Positions 27,416-40,679 of a stretch of 64,000 nt of DNA are shown here, in pieces. The DNA is from Aquabacterium sp. OR-4 (GTDB taxonomy: Bacteria; Pseudomonadota; Gammaproteobacteria; Burkholderiales; Burkholderiaceae_C). A program made the position numbers and the translations under genes. The stretch's first letter is position 1; every line of letters begins with the position of its first letter. The stretch covers positions 2,108,001 through 2,172,000 of the forward strand of contig NZ_JAOCQD020000001.1 in assembly GCF_025290835.2 (NCBI RefSeq), read 5' to 3'. A model generated the notes under the pieces. That model was not told where the DNA came from. It saw nothing but the letters and a program-made list of their open reading frames with translations, and did not search any database.

Positions 27416-27460
27416 GGTCTTTCCCATCCGGCCTTCCGGATGGGTGCCGGAACCCCTCGC
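27410..27460 (+). promoter_or_regulatory. Riboswitch expression platform (competing hairpin before gcvT)
   Basis: GCGAGGGGT (27410-27418) pairs perfectly with ACCCCTCGC (27452-27460), enclosing a second perfect 9-base stem CCCATCCGG/CCGGATGGG with a CCTT loop (27423-27444). The first arm of the outer stem reuses bases 27410-27415 that form the 3' side of P1 in aptamer II, so P1 and this hairpin exclude each other. The hairpin ends four bases before the AAGGA ribosome-binding site. No U-tract follows, favouring control of translation or a Rho-type step. Confidence 0.75.
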
Positions 27461-27478
27461 CGTGAAGGAATGCGCCCC

Positions 27479-28618
27479 GTGTCCGCACCGTCGCCCACCG
27501 CTGTCAGCGCCCCGCTGCTCGCCACCCCGCTGAACGCCCTGCACCTGGAACTCGGTGCCAAGATGGTGCCGTTTGCCGGCTACGCGATGCCGGTGCAGTA
27601 CCCCGCCGGCATCCTGGCCGAGCACCGCCAGTGCCGCGAGTCGGCGGCGCTGTTCGATGTGTCGCACATGGGCCAGCTCAAGCTGCTGGGCAGCGACGCC
27701 GCCGCCGCGCTCGAGACCCTGCTGCCGCAAGACATCTGCGACCTGGGCCCCGGCAAGCAGCGCTACGCGTTTTTCACCAACGCCGCCGGCGGCCTGCTCG
27801 ACGATCTGATGGTCACGCGCCGCGACGATCACCTGTTCGTGGTGGTCAACGCCGCCTGCAAGGACGCCGACACCCGCCACCTGATCACCCACATCGGCCA
27901 CCGCTGCACGGTGCTGCCGCTGCCCGAGCGCGCGCTGCTGGCGCTGCAGGGGCCGCTGGCGGCCACGGCGCTGCGCCGGCTCAACGAGGGGGTGGACAGT
28001 CTCACCTTCATGAGCGGCGGCGACTTCACGCTGGCCGGTGCCGACTGCTTCGTCACCCGCTCGGGCTACACCGGCGAGGATGGCTTCGAGATCAGCGTGC
28101 CGGCCGGCCAGGCCGAGGCGCTGGCGCGGGCGCTGCTGGCGCTGCCCGAGGTCAAGCCCGCCGGCCTGGGTGCGCGCGACACGCTGCGCCTGGAAGCCGG
28201 CCTGTGCCTGTACGGCCACGACATCGACGAGCGCACCACGCCGGTCGAGGCCGGCCTGGGCTGGGCCATCCAGAAAGTGCGCCGCCCCGGTGGCGCGCGT
28301 GCGGGCGGCTACCCCGGCGCCGACGTGATCGGCCCGCAATTCGGCACCCCGCCGGGCGTGCGCCGCGTCGGCCTGGTGGGCCTCGAACGCGTGCCAGTGC
28401 GCGAAGGCGCGCCGCTGGTCGATGCCGATGGCCACCCGCTGGGCCGCGTGACCAGCGGCACGCTGGGCCCCACGGTGGGCCAGCCGGTCGCCATGGGCTA
28501 CCTGGCCGCCAACCACGGCGCCCTGCACCACGAGGTGTATGCCGAGGTGCGCGGCAAGCGCCTGCCGATGCGCGTTTCGCCCATGCCTTTTGCGCCGCAC
28601 CGCTACCACCGCGGCTGA
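27479..28618 (+). CDS. gcvT: Aminomethyltransferase, glycine cleavage T protein
   Basis: 379 residues from the GTG at 27479, preferred because AAGGA lies 9 bases upstream; the ATG at 27470 is only one base from that site. Transfers the methylene group from aminomethyl-lipoyl GcvH to tetrahydrofolate. Family features: TPLNALHLELGAKMVPFAGYAMPVQYPAGILAEHRQCRESAALFDVSHMGQL, ALQGPLA, RSGYTGEDGFEISVP, and the catalytic-loop Asp in LGARDTLRLEAGLCLYGHDIDERTTPVEAGLGWAI. First gene of gcvT-gcvH-gcvP-sdaA behind the glycine riboswitch. Confidence 0.97.
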   Translation: MSAPSPTAVSAPLLATPLNALHLELGAKMVPFAGYAMPVQYPAGILAEHRQCRESAALFDVSHMGQLKLLGSDAAAALETLLPQDICDLGPGKQRYAFFTNAAGGLLDDLMVTRRDDHLFVVVNAACKDADTRHLITHIGHRCTVLPLPERALLALQGPLAATALRRLNEGVDSLTFMSGGDFTLAGADCFVTRSGYTGEDGFEISVPAGQAEALARALLALPEVKPAGLGARDTLRLEAGLCLYGHDIDERTTPVEAGLGWAIQKVRRPGGARAGGYPGADVIGPQFGTPPGVRRVGLVGLERVPVREGAPLVDADGHPLGRVTSGTLGPTVGQPVAMGYLAANHGALHHEVYAEVRGKRLPMRVSPMPFAPHRYHRG

Positions 28619-28667
28619 TTTTTTCCACCCCTTTCCCCCCCATCCCTGGCCCCACGAGAGCGCACCC

Positions 28668-29042
28668 ATGAGCACCAAGTTCACCGCCGAGCACGAATGG
28701 ATCAACATCGAGAACCCGCAGGCCGCCATCGTCGGCATCACGCTGCACGCGCAGGACGCGCTGGGCGATGTGGTGTTCGTCGACCTGCCCGAAGTGGGCC
28801 GCAGCTACGCCCGCGGCGATGTGGCCGGCGTGGTTGAGTCGGTGAAGGCCGCGGCCGACCTGTACATGCCGGTCGACGGCGAGGTGACCGAGGTCAACGA
28901 GGCGCTGCGCGCCGACCCGGCCCTGGCCAACCGCGACCCGATGAGCGAAGGCTGGTTCTTCAAGATGCGGGTCAGCGCCCCGGCCCAGCTGGACACCCTG
29001 CTGGACGCACCGGCCTACGACGCGCTGCTCAAGACGCTGTGA
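28668..29042 (+). CDS. gcvH: Glycine cleavage H protein (lipoyl carrier)
   Basis: 124 residues. Carries the lipoyl arm on Lys60 in GVVESVKAAADLYMPVDGEVTEVN. Start MSTKFTAEHEWINIEN and the tail SEGWFFKMRVSAPAQLDTLLDAPAYDALLKTL match GcvH, including the GWF motif. Shuttles the aminomethyl group among GcvP, GcvT and the lipoamide dehydrogenase (no lpd gene is in this window). It starts 49 bases after gcvT. Confidence 0.97.
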   Translation: MSTKFTAEHEWINIENPQAAIVGITLHAQDALGDVVFVDLPEVGRSYARGDVAGVVESVKAAADLYMPVDGEVTEVNEALRADPALANRDPMSEGWFFKMRVSAPAQLDTLLDAPAYDALLKTL

Positions 29043-29106
29043 GCCCACGGGCGCCGCGCCCACGCCGCCGTGCCCGAACTGCCGCCCCCGACCGACCTGA
29101 ACCCGG

Positions 29107-32055
<2,949 letters not shown>

Positions 32056-32077
32056 GCCACCTCGCCGGAGCCACGCC

Positions 32078-33469
<1,392 letters not shown>

Positions 33470-33499
33470 GCGGGCCCACCCGGCGCTGGCGCCGCCCGC
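33470..33499 (+). terminator. GC-rich hairpin after sdaA
   Basis: Directly after the sdaA stop, GCGGG/CCCGC encloses CGGCGC/GCGCCG with a bulge on the 5' side. Suitable as the 3' end of the gcv transcript, but without a U-tract. Confidence 0.35.
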
Positions 33500-33631
33500 C
33501 GCGCAGGCAGGCGCCATTTGCGCCCGGTTCAGGCACCAGATCGGCGCATTGCGCCGGTGGCCGGTGGCCAAAATGGTGGCGATGCTGGACGGCCTTCTGC
33601 CCGGCATCCGCAAGACCTTTGGAGACCGGCC

Positions 33632-35980
33632 ATGACTTCAAGCGCCCAGCGTTGGCGAATGTCCCCCCTGCGCCCCGGCGTGATGCTGATGCGGCGCCTG
33701 AACATCCCGGTCAAGATGGGCCTGATGGGCCTGCTGCTGGCCGCGCCGATGTTGCTGACCCTGCTCAACGCCGGCCAGCGAGCCGTCGCCGATCTGGCCG
33801 TGGTGCGCCTGGAGCTGGCCGGCGCACGGGTGGTGACGACGATGATCGACGCCGTGACCGCCGTGCAGACCCAGCGCGACCTGAGCATGCGCGCACTCTC
33901 GGGCGACACCACCGCCCGCAGCCGCCTGCCCGAAGCCACACGGGCGCTGGGCGAGGCGCTCGACAAGGTCGACCGCGTGCACGCGCAGAACAACGATTTC
34001 GAGCTGCCGCCGCAGTGGGCCCAGGCCCGCGACGCCGCGCGCACGCTGGCGGCCGGCCCGGGTGACCTGCGCCGCGACGCCGTGTTTGCCCAGTACAGCG
34101 CCCAGGTCGAGGCCATGCGCCAGGCCGTGCTGCATGTGGGCGAGCGCTCGGGCCTGCTGCTCGACCCCGAGGCGGCCAGCTACTACCTGATGGACCTGTG
34201 CGTGCAGCGCATGGTGCCCTGGCTCGAAGGCCTGGCCACCGCCCGCGGCCAGGGTGCGGCGGTGCTGGCGCGCGGCGATGCCGGTGCCGGCGAGCGTGCC
34301 ACCCTGATCGGCCGGGCCGACACGGTGCAGCGCCAGCTCGAGGACGTGGCCTTCAGCATCGGCGCCCTGGTGCGCACCGGCCATGCCGAGCCCGCCAAGT
34401 GGGCCGGCGCCCGCGATGAATCCAAGGTCGTGGCCGAGCGCCTGCGCAAGGTCTTCGGTGCCGAGGCCATCGAAGGCGAACCCGGCCCGTACTTCGATGC
34501 CCTCACCGCCGCCATCGACAGCACCCGCGCGCTCAACGCCGAGGCCGAGGAAGAACTGCAGGCCGCCCTGCTGGACCGCGAAAGCCGGATCAAGCGCGCC
34601 ACGCTGCTGCAGCTGTGCGTGGCAGCGCTGGGCATCGGCCTGACGGCCTACCTGGCGATGGCCTTCTACGTCAGCTTCCACGGCGCGCTGCGCACGCTGC
34701 ACCAGGGTGTGAACACCGTGGCCGAGGGCGACCTGTCGCACCACATCGAGATCCAGGGCCGCGACGAGCTGAGCCAGATCGGCGGCATGGTCGAGCGCAT
34801 GAACAACCGCCTGTCGGCGATGGTGGCCGAGATCCGCAGCAGCGCGGTGCGGGTGGGCATGTCGGGCGAGCAGGTGTCGATGAGCAGCCAGCAGCTGGCC
34901 ATCCGCACCGACGAGCAGGCCGCCAGCCTGCGCCAGGCCGTGTCCACCGTGGGCCAGCTCAGCGAGGCCGTGGCCGGCAACGCCCAGTCGGCCACCCGCC
35001 TCAGCGAGCTGACCGAGCGCCTGCGCACCCAGGCCGAGAGTGGCGGCCAGGCCATGCACCAGGCCATCGGCTCGATGGCCGACCTGGAAGCCGGCTCGCG
35101 CCGCGTGGGCGAGATCATCGGCACCATCGACGGCATCGCCTTCCAGACCAACATCCTGGCCCTGAATGCGGCGGTCGAGGCCGCACGCGCCGGCGAGGCC
35201 GGCCGCGGCTTTGCCGTGGTGGCGTCCGAGGTGCGCAGCCTGGCCCAGCGCTCGGCTGCCGCCGCCGGCGAGGTGCGCACGCTGATCGCCCGCTCGACCG
35301 AGCAGGTCGATGCCTCGGTGGTTCGCACCCGCCAGGTGGGCGATGCGCTGGAGTCACTGGTCAGCGGCGTGCGCGAGGTGTCGAACGCGCTGCGCGCGAT
35401 TGCCGATGCCAGCACCCGCCAGAGTGCCGACCTGAAGGAGATGTCGTCCAGCGTGAACGCGCTCGACGAGATCACGCGCCAGAACGCGGCCATGGTCGAG
35501 GTGTCCACCGTGGCCTCGCACGAGCTGGTCGACCGCGCGCAGCGCCTGTCGGGCGCGGTGGCCTCGATCCGGCTGCGCCAGGGCAGCGCCGACGAGGCGC
35601 GCACCCTGGTGCTGCGGGCGATGGAGCTGCTCAAGGGCCAGGGCCTGGCCGGCGCGTCCAGCGCGCTGCACTCGGCCGAGCAGGGTTTTGTCGACCGCGA
35701 CCTCTACGTGTGGGTGATCGACCGCGAGGGCCGCTACGTGCTGCACGGCGCCAAGCCCGAGAACGAGGGCAAGCGCATCCACGAGATCCCCGGCATCGAC
35801 GGCGACAAGTTCGTGGCCGACCTGTGGTCGGTGCCCGAGGAGGGCGGCTGGATCGAGTACGACATCGTCAACCCGCAGACCGGCGTGGTGCAGCCCAAGG
35901 CCTCGTACGTGCTGCGCTACGACAGTCGCCAGGTGGTGGGCTGCGGCGTGTACCGGCACGAATCCACCGTCGCGGCCTGA
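33632..35980 (+). CDS. Methyl-accepting chemotaxis protein with a C-terminal cytoplasmic Cache-like domain
   Basis: 782 residues from the ATG at 33632 (GGAG 7 bases upstream). Short cytoplasmic start with [19 protein letters not shown]1 about 28-47, a helical periplasmic domain of about 270 residues, TM2 about 322-345, HAMP ([45 protein letters not shown]), then the signalling hairpin with tip [43 protein letters not shown] near residue 510. Unusually, about 120 residues follow (from about 656) with a Cache-2-like pattern: [63 protein letters not shown]. Such domains are normally periplasmic. No CheR-docking pentapeptide is seen. Ligand unknown. Confidence 0.9.
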   Translation: MTSSAQRWRMSPLRPGVMLMRRLNIPVKMGLMGLLLAAPMLLTLLNAGQRAVADLAVVRLELAGARVVTTMIDAVTAVQTQRDLSMRALSGDTTARSRLPEATRALGEALDKVDRVHAQNNDFELPPQWAQARDAARTLAAGPGDLRRDAVFAQYSAQVEAMRQAVLHVGERSGLLLDPEAASYYLMDLCVQRMVPWLEGLATARGQGAAVLARGDAGAGERATLIGRADTVQRQLEDVAFSIGALVRTGHAEPAKWAGARDESKVVAERLRKVFGAEAIEGEPGPYFDALTAAIDSTRALNAEAEEELQAALLDRESRIKRATLLQLCVAALGIGLTAYLAMAFYVSFHGALRTLHQGVNTVAEGDLSHHIEIQGRDELSQIGGMVERMNNRLSAMVAEIRSSAVRVGMSGEQVSMSSQQLAIRTDEQAASLRQAVSTVGQLSEAVAGNAQSATRLSELTERLRTQAESGGQAMHQAIGSMADLEAGSRRVGEIIGTIDGIAFQTNILALNAAVEAARAGEAGRGFAVVASEVRSLAQRSAAAAGEVRTLIARSTEQVDASVVRTRQVGDALESLVSGVREVSNALRAIADASTRQSADLKEMSSSVNALDEITRQNAAMVEVSTVASHELVDRAQRLSGAVASIRLRQGSADEARTLVLRAMELLKGQGLAGASSALHSAEQGFVDRDLYVWVIDREGRYVLHGAKPENEGKRIHEIPGIDGDKFVADLWSVPEEGGWIEYDIVNPQTGVVQPKASYVLRYDSRQVVGCGVYRHESTVAA

Positions 35981-35987
35981 GCCAGCT

Positions 35988-36024
35988 TGGGCCCGGGCCT
36001 GGGCCCGGACCCCGCCCAGGGCCC
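35988..36024. terminator. GC-palindrome cluster between convergent genes
   Basis: CCGGGCC-TG-GGCCCGG (35993-36008) and the palindrome CCAGGGCCCTGG lie in the 53-base gap between the convergent receptor and efflux-pump genes, where a two-way terminator is expected. Confidence 0.35.
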
Positions 36025-36033
36025 TGGCGCGCG

Positions 36034-39000
36034 TCAGTCGCGGTCGGCGGCGGCAAAGGGCGGCAGTGCCGCGCCGGGCAGCACCGGGGCCGCGGGTGCA
36101 TCGGGTGATGTGCCAGACGCGGCGGCGTCGGCGGCCGGCGCCCCGCCCGGCTTGCGCTCGCGCACCAGGTAGCTGTAGAGCACCGGCACCACCACCAGCG
36201 TGAGCAGGGTGCTGGTGATCACGCCGCCGATGATGGCGCGGCCCATCGGCGCCTGCAGCTCGCCACCCTCGTCGAGCGCCAGCGCCAGCGGCAGCATGCC
36301 GAAGACCATTGCGAAGGTGGTCATCATGATCGGCCGCATGCGCGTGTTGCCGGCCATCAGCAGCGCCTCGGTCACCGTGGCACCGGCCTTGCGGGCGTGG
36401 TTGGCAAAGTCGACCAGCAAGATGGCGTTCTTGGTCACCAGGCCCATCAGCATCACCAGGCCGATCATCGAGAACACGTTCAAGGTGCTGCGCCACAGCA
36501 GCAGCGCCAGCATCACGCCGATCATCGCCAGCGGCAGGCTGGCCATGATGGCGATGGGCTGCACAAAGCTGCCGAACTGGCTGGCCAGCACGATGTAGAT
36601 GAAGATCACCGCCAGGCCCATGGCGCCCAGCATGCCGGCAAAGGCCTCTTCCTGCTCCTTGGTCTGGCCGCCCACGTCGAAGCTGTAGCCCGGCGGCAGC
36701 TGGGTGTCCTTCACCAGCTTTTGCACGTCGTTGCCCACCTCGCCCGAGGTGCGGCCCTGCACGCCGGCAAACACCGCCTCGCGGCGCTGCAGGTTCTGGC
36801 GGCGGATGATCTCGGGGTTGAACACCTGCTCGATGGTGGCCACCGATTCCAGCGTGATCGGCGTGCCGTCCTTGGCAAAGGCCACCGGCAGGCCGCGCAG
36901 CTGCTCCACGCGCTCGCGCTGGCTCTGGTTCAGGCGCAGCACCACGTCCACCTGGTTGCCGTCGGGCGTGGTCCAGTAGGTGGCGGTTTCACCGTTGACA
37001 TAGGCGCGCAGGCTCGAGGCCAGCTGCGGCGCGGTGAGCCCCAGCTCGCGCACCGCGGCCGGCTTGAGCCGCACCGCATAGGCCGGGATGCCGGGGCGCA
37101 CCGACACCTCCACGTCCACCGTGCCGGGAATCTTCTTGACCTTCTCGGCAAAGTCGGTGGCCACCTTGGCCAGGCCTTCGGGGTCGCTGCCCAGGATGGC
37201 CACGTAGATCGGCCGGTTGAAGCCCAGTGCCGACTCCACGCCCGGGATGTTGGCCACCTTGGCGCGGATGGCCTCCTCGATCTGCTTCTGGCTGCGCTCG
37301 CGCTGCTTGCGCTCCTTCAGCGCGATGTTCAGCCAGGCCTGGTTGCGCTGGCCGGCGCCGCCCACCCAGGTGGACAGCGACTGCACCTCGGGCATGGCCA
37401 GCACGATCTCCTCGACCTGGCGCACCTTGGCATCGCCGCGCTCCAGGCTCGAGCCCTCGGGCATGCGCAGTGCCAGCTGGGTGAAGCCCTGGTCGACCTC
37501 GGGGATGAACTCGCTGCCCACCAGCGGCGCCAGGCCGATGGCGCCCACGAAGGACAGCACGCCCACGCCCATCACCACGCCGCGCGGCGTGATGGTGGCG
37601 CGGCGCAGGCGCCGCGGCGATTGCTTGTCGCGCCGGTTCTGGGCATCGAAGCCACGGCCCCAGGCCGGCAGCGGCAGGCGCCAGCGGCGCGCCGAGAAGG
37701 CCCAGCGGATCAGCCGGTCGTACACCGTGTGCATGCCGTCCATCATGCGGTCGGTGCCGCGGATCAGGTGGCCCACCACCGGCCAGTGCTTCATCCGGGC
37801 CGAGGGCGGATCGCGCCACACGCTGCTGAGCATGGGGTCGAGCGTGAAGCTGACGAACAGGCTCACCGCCACCGCCACCGCCACGGTGATGCCGAAGGGG
37901 TAGAAGAACTTGCCGATCACCCCGCCCATGAAGGCCACCGGCACAAACACCGCGCAGATGGCAAAGGTGGTGGCCATCACCGCCAGGCCGATCTCCTCGG
38001 TGCCCTCGCGCGCGGCGGTGTGGTGGTCCTTGCCCATGCTCACGTGGCGAACGATGTTCTCGCGCACCACGATGGCATCGTCGATCAGCAGGCCGATGCA
38101 CAGGGAGAGCGCCATCATCGTCATGAAGTTCAGCGTGAAGCCGAAGGCATACACCGCGATGAAGCTGGAGATCACCGCGATCGGCAGCGTCAGCCCGGTG
38201 ATGATGGTGCTGCGCCACGAGTGCAGGAACAGGAACACGATGGCCACGGTGAGCAGCGCGCCCTCCACCAGCGTGCGCTTCAGGCCCTCGAGGCTTTTTT
38301 TCACCCAGTCGCTGTTGGCGTAGATCAGGCGCAGCTCCACGTCGGGCGGCAGGGTCTTCTTCAGCTCCTCCATGGCCGCCTTCACGGCGTCGCCGGCAAC
38401 CACGATGTTGGCGTCCTGCTGCTTGAAGACGTTGAAGGTGACCGCGCGCTGGCCGTTGATGCGGGCCACCGAGTCGGGCTCTTTCTCGCGCTCGACCAGC
38501 TGGCCCAGATCGGCCAGGCGCAGCGCCAGGCCGTTGCGGTGGGCCACCACCATCTGCTCGAACAGGCGCGGATCACGCACCCGGCCTTCGACGCGCAGGA
38601 TGGCGTCCTGCGTGCGGTCACTCAGCAGGCCCACCGGCTGGTCGGCATTGGCCTCGCGCAGCGCGGTGGCCACCTCGGCCGGCGTGACGGCATAGGCGCG
38701 CAGGCGCACCGGGTCCAGATCGATGCGCACCTCGCGCAGCGTCAGGCCCGAGACCTCCAGCCGCGCCACGCCCTCCACCCGCTGCAGGCGCTTTTCAACC
38801 TGCTGCTCGGCCATCAGCGACAGCTCGCGCGCGCTGCGGCTGGCGCTCAGCAGCGCCAGCACCACCACCGGCTGGTTGTTGTCGTTGTTGTAGCGCGCGA
38901 TGGTGGGCGCCTTGGCGTCCTTGGGCAGGCCGCTCTGCATGGCCGACAGGCGGTCGCGCACGTCCTGCATGGCGCGGTTCATGTCGGTGCTGAGGTTGAA

Positions 39001-39282
39001 CTCGACGTTGGTCTCGCTGCGGCCCTCGTAGCTGCGCGACACCACCCGCTTGACGCCGGTGACGCTGTTGAGCGCCTCCTCGATCGGCTTGGTGATCTCG
39101 CGTTCCACCGCCTCGGGGCTGGCACCGGGGTACTGCAGCTGGATGAAGGCGCCTGGCAGCGAGATGTCGGGCATCTGCTCGACGCCCAGACGGACGTACG
39201 AGAACATGCCCAGCACGCACAGCGCCACCATCACCATGGTCGCGAACACCGGGTTCGCGATCGACACTCGGGTGATCCACAT
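36034..39282 (-). CDS. RND multidrug efflux permease, HAE1 type
   Basis: 1082 residues, inner-membrane proton antiporter of the AcrB/MexF class. N-terminal MWITRVSIANPVFATMVMVALCVLGMFSYVRLGVEQMPDI, two large periplasmic loops, the proton-relay pair in TM4 (SLCIGLLIDDAIVVRENIVRHVSMG), and the duplicated second half (GSEFIPEVDQGFTQLALRMPEGSSLERGD; LPLAMIGVMLALLLWRSTLNVFSMIGLVMLMGLVTKNAILLVDFANHARKAG). The C-terminal tail is Ala/Pro-rich. It starts 24 bases after the adaptor gene. No outer-membrane factor lies alongside, so it probably uses a TolC/OprM encoded elsewhere. Confidence 0.96.
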   Translation of the reverse strand: MWITRVSIANPVFATMVMVALCVLGMFSYVRLGVEQMPDISLPGAFIQLQYPGASPEAVEREITKPIEEALNSVTGVKRVVSRSYEGRSETNVEFNLSTDMNRAMQDVRDRLSAMQSGLPKDAKAPTIARYNNDNNQPVVVLALLSASRSARELSLMAEQQVEKRLQRVEGVARLEVSGLTLREVRIDLDPVRLRAYAVTPAEVATALREANADQPVGLLSDRTQDAILRVEGRVRDPRLFEQMVVAHRNGLALRLADLGQLVEREKEPDSVARINGQRAVTFNVFKQQDANIVVAGDAVKAAMEELKKTLPPDVELRLIYANSDWVKKSLEGLKRTLVEGALLTVAIVFLFLHSWRSTIITGLTLPIAVISSFIAVYAFGFTLNFMTMMALSLCIGLLIDDAIVVRENIVRHVSMGKDHHTAAREGTEEIGLAVMATTFAICAVFVPVAFMGGVIGKFFYPFGITVAVAVAVSLFVSFTLDPMLSSVWRDPPSARMKHWPVVGHLIRGTDRMMDGMHTVYDRLIRWAFSARRWRLPLPAWGRGFDAQNRRDKQSPRRLRRATITPRGVVMGVGVLSFVGAIGLAPLVGSEFIPEVDQGFTQLALRMPEGSSLERGDAKVRQVEEIVLAMPEVQSLSTWVGGAGQRNQAWLNIALKERKQRERSQKQIEEAIRAKVANIPGVESALGFNRPIYVAILGSDPEGLAKVATDFAEKVKKIPGTVDVEVSVRPGIPAYAVRLKPAAVRELGLTAPQLASSLRAYVNGETATYWTTPDGNQVDVVLRLNQSQRERVEQLRGLPVAFAKDGTPITLESVATIEQVFNPEIIRRQNLQRREAVFAGVQGRTSGEVGNDVQKLVKDTQLPPGYSFDVGGQTKEQEEAFAGMLGAMGLAVIFIYIVLASQFGSFVQPIAIMASLPLAMIGVMLALLLWRSTLNVFSMIGLVMLMGLVTKNAILLVDFANHARKAGATVTEALLMAGNTRMRPIMMTTFAMVFGMLPLALALDEGGELQAPMGRAIIGGVITSTLLTLVVVPVLYSYLVRERKPGGAPAADAAASGTSPDAPAAPVLPGAALPPFAAADRD

Positions 39283-39306
39283 AACGGCTCCTGCTCGTGG
39301 CGCGGC

Positions 39307-40512
39307 TCAGCGCAGCGCGGTGGCCGACGGGCCGGAAGCTGCGGCCGAGGCCACCGCCGCGGCGCGGCCGGCACTGGCCGCCCCCACCTGGGCCGGCTGG
39401 CCTTCGCGCAGGTTGTCAAAGCGGCTGGCCAGCACCTGGGCGCGCGCGTCCAGGCCGGCCAGCAACTCAACCCGGCCACCGGCCTCGTCGCGCTGGCCCA
39501 GCGTGACCGCGCGGCGCAGCAGCTTGCCGCCGTCAATCACCCACACATGGGCCTGGCCGGCGGTGCTGCCCACCGCGGCCAGCGGCAGCAGCAGGCGCTG
39601 GCGGTCGTCGGCCAGCAGCACGCTGGCCATCGCGTACTGGCCGGCGCGCAGCAGCTCCTTGGGATTGGCCAGCGCCACGGTGACACCGATCGAGCGTGTG
39701 CCCGGCTCGGCCGCCGGCGCGATGCGCACCAGCTTGGCCCCCACCGGATCGGCCACGCCTTCCACCTGCACCTGCACCGCCATGCCCGGCACCAGGCGCG
39801 TGACCTCGTGCGTGCCCACGCTGCCGGCCAGCTCGAGCTGGGCCAGGTCGACGATGGTCACCACCGGCTGCTCCATCGCCAGCTTTTCGCCCGGCAGGGC
39901 CTGGCGCTTGGCCACGATGCCGGCAATCGGCGCCACCACCACCGCATCGCGGCCGGCCACGCGGGTGGTCTCCAGCGCAGCCTGGTTGGCCTGCAGCGCG
40001 GCGCGGGCGGCGTCGAGCGTGGCGCGCGACTGATCCAGCGCCACCGGCGAGATGAAGTTCTGCGCCGCCAGGCGCTCGTTGCTGGCGTGCGTGCGCTCGG
40101 CCTGGGCCAGGCTGGCGCGGGCCGAATCGATGTTGGCACTGCGCTCGGCCAGGCGGCTGGCCAGCTCGGCCTGGTCGATGCGGCCGATGGCCTGGCCGGC
40201 GGCCACGCGCGAGCCCTCGGCCACGCTCAGGCTGACCAGGGTGCCGGACGTCTTGGCCCGCACCACGGCGGTGTTGGGCGCCACCAGCGGGCCGCTGAAC
40301 TCGATGCGCTGCGGCAGGCTGGCCAGCGCCGGCTGCACCACCTCGTTGGCACGGAAGACGAGCGGCGCCGACGCCGCCGCCCCGGGGCCGCTGGCGGCCT
40401 GGGCGGCCTTGGCGGCGGCACCGTCCTGGGTGCGACCCACCGCCACCACGGTGGCCACCACGGCGGCCACCGCCACCACCCCCCCCATGCCGATCAACCA
40501 GGGCTTGCGCAT
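39307..40512 (-). CDS. RND efflux periplasmic adaptor (membrane fusion protein)
   Basis: 401 residues from the ATG at 40512, with AGGAGG eight bases upstream. N-terminal membrane anchor (WLIGMGGVVAVAAVVATVVAVG), lipoyl/biotinyl half-motifs FSGPLVAPNTAVVRAKTSGTLVSLSVAEGSRVAAGQAIGRID and VVVAPIAGIVAKRQALPGEKLAMEQPVVTIVDL flanking an alpha hairpin (ERTHASNERLAAQNFISPVALDQSRATLDAARAALQANQAALE), then beta-barrel and membrane-proximal domains. There is no lipobox. Connects the RND permease to an outer-membrane channel. Confidence 0.95.
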   Translation of the reverse strand: MRKPWLIGMGGVVAVAAVVATVVAVGRTQDGAAAKAAQAASGPGAAASAPLVFRANEVVQPALASLPQRIEFSGPLVAPNTAVVRAKTSGTLVSLSVAEGSRVAAGQAIGRIDQAELASRLAERSANIDSARASLAQAERTHASNERLAAQNFISPVALDQSRATLDAARAALQANQAALETTRVAGRDAVVVAPIAGIVAKRQALPGEKLAMEQPVVTIVDLAQLELAGSVGTHEVTRLVPGMAVQVQVEGVADPVGAKLVRIAPAAEPGTRSIGVTVALANPKELLRAGQYAMASVLLADDRQRLLLPLAAVGSTAGQAHVWVIDGGKLLRRAVTLGQRDEAGGRVELLAGLDARAQVLASRFDNLREGQPAQVGAASAGRAAAVASAAASGPSATALR

Positions 40513-40642
40513 CGTGTTGTCCTCCTGTGTGTCCTGTCCACGCTCTCGTGAAGCGGGGCCAGTGTAGGAGCGCCCCCCGCAAAAACCAGGGGCGGTGCGA
40601 CGAAGCGCTTGGGGGGAACGATGAACTGCAGGCCGGCCCGTT

Positions 40643-40670
40643 GCGCTGCGCCGGACTGCCGGCGCAGCGC
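40643..40670 (-). terminator. Perfect 12-base hairpin after the receptor gene
   Basis: GCGCTGCGCCGG/CCGGCGCAGCGC with a 4-base loop, 9 bases downstream of the stop of the minus-strand receptor gene. It separates the receptor transcript from the efflux operon that follows on the same strand. No U-tract. Confidence 0.55.
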
Positions 40671-40679
40671 CGCAGCGGC

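Noticed and set aside
33470..33631. Sigma-28 promoter before the 33.6-kb receptor
   Set aside because: Closest candidate around GCCAAAAT has no acceptable -35 half at 11-base spacing.
36397..40551. Plus-strand open frame of 1384 codons opposite the efflux genes
   Set aside because: Antisense to an unmistakable RND permease and adaptor; composition only.
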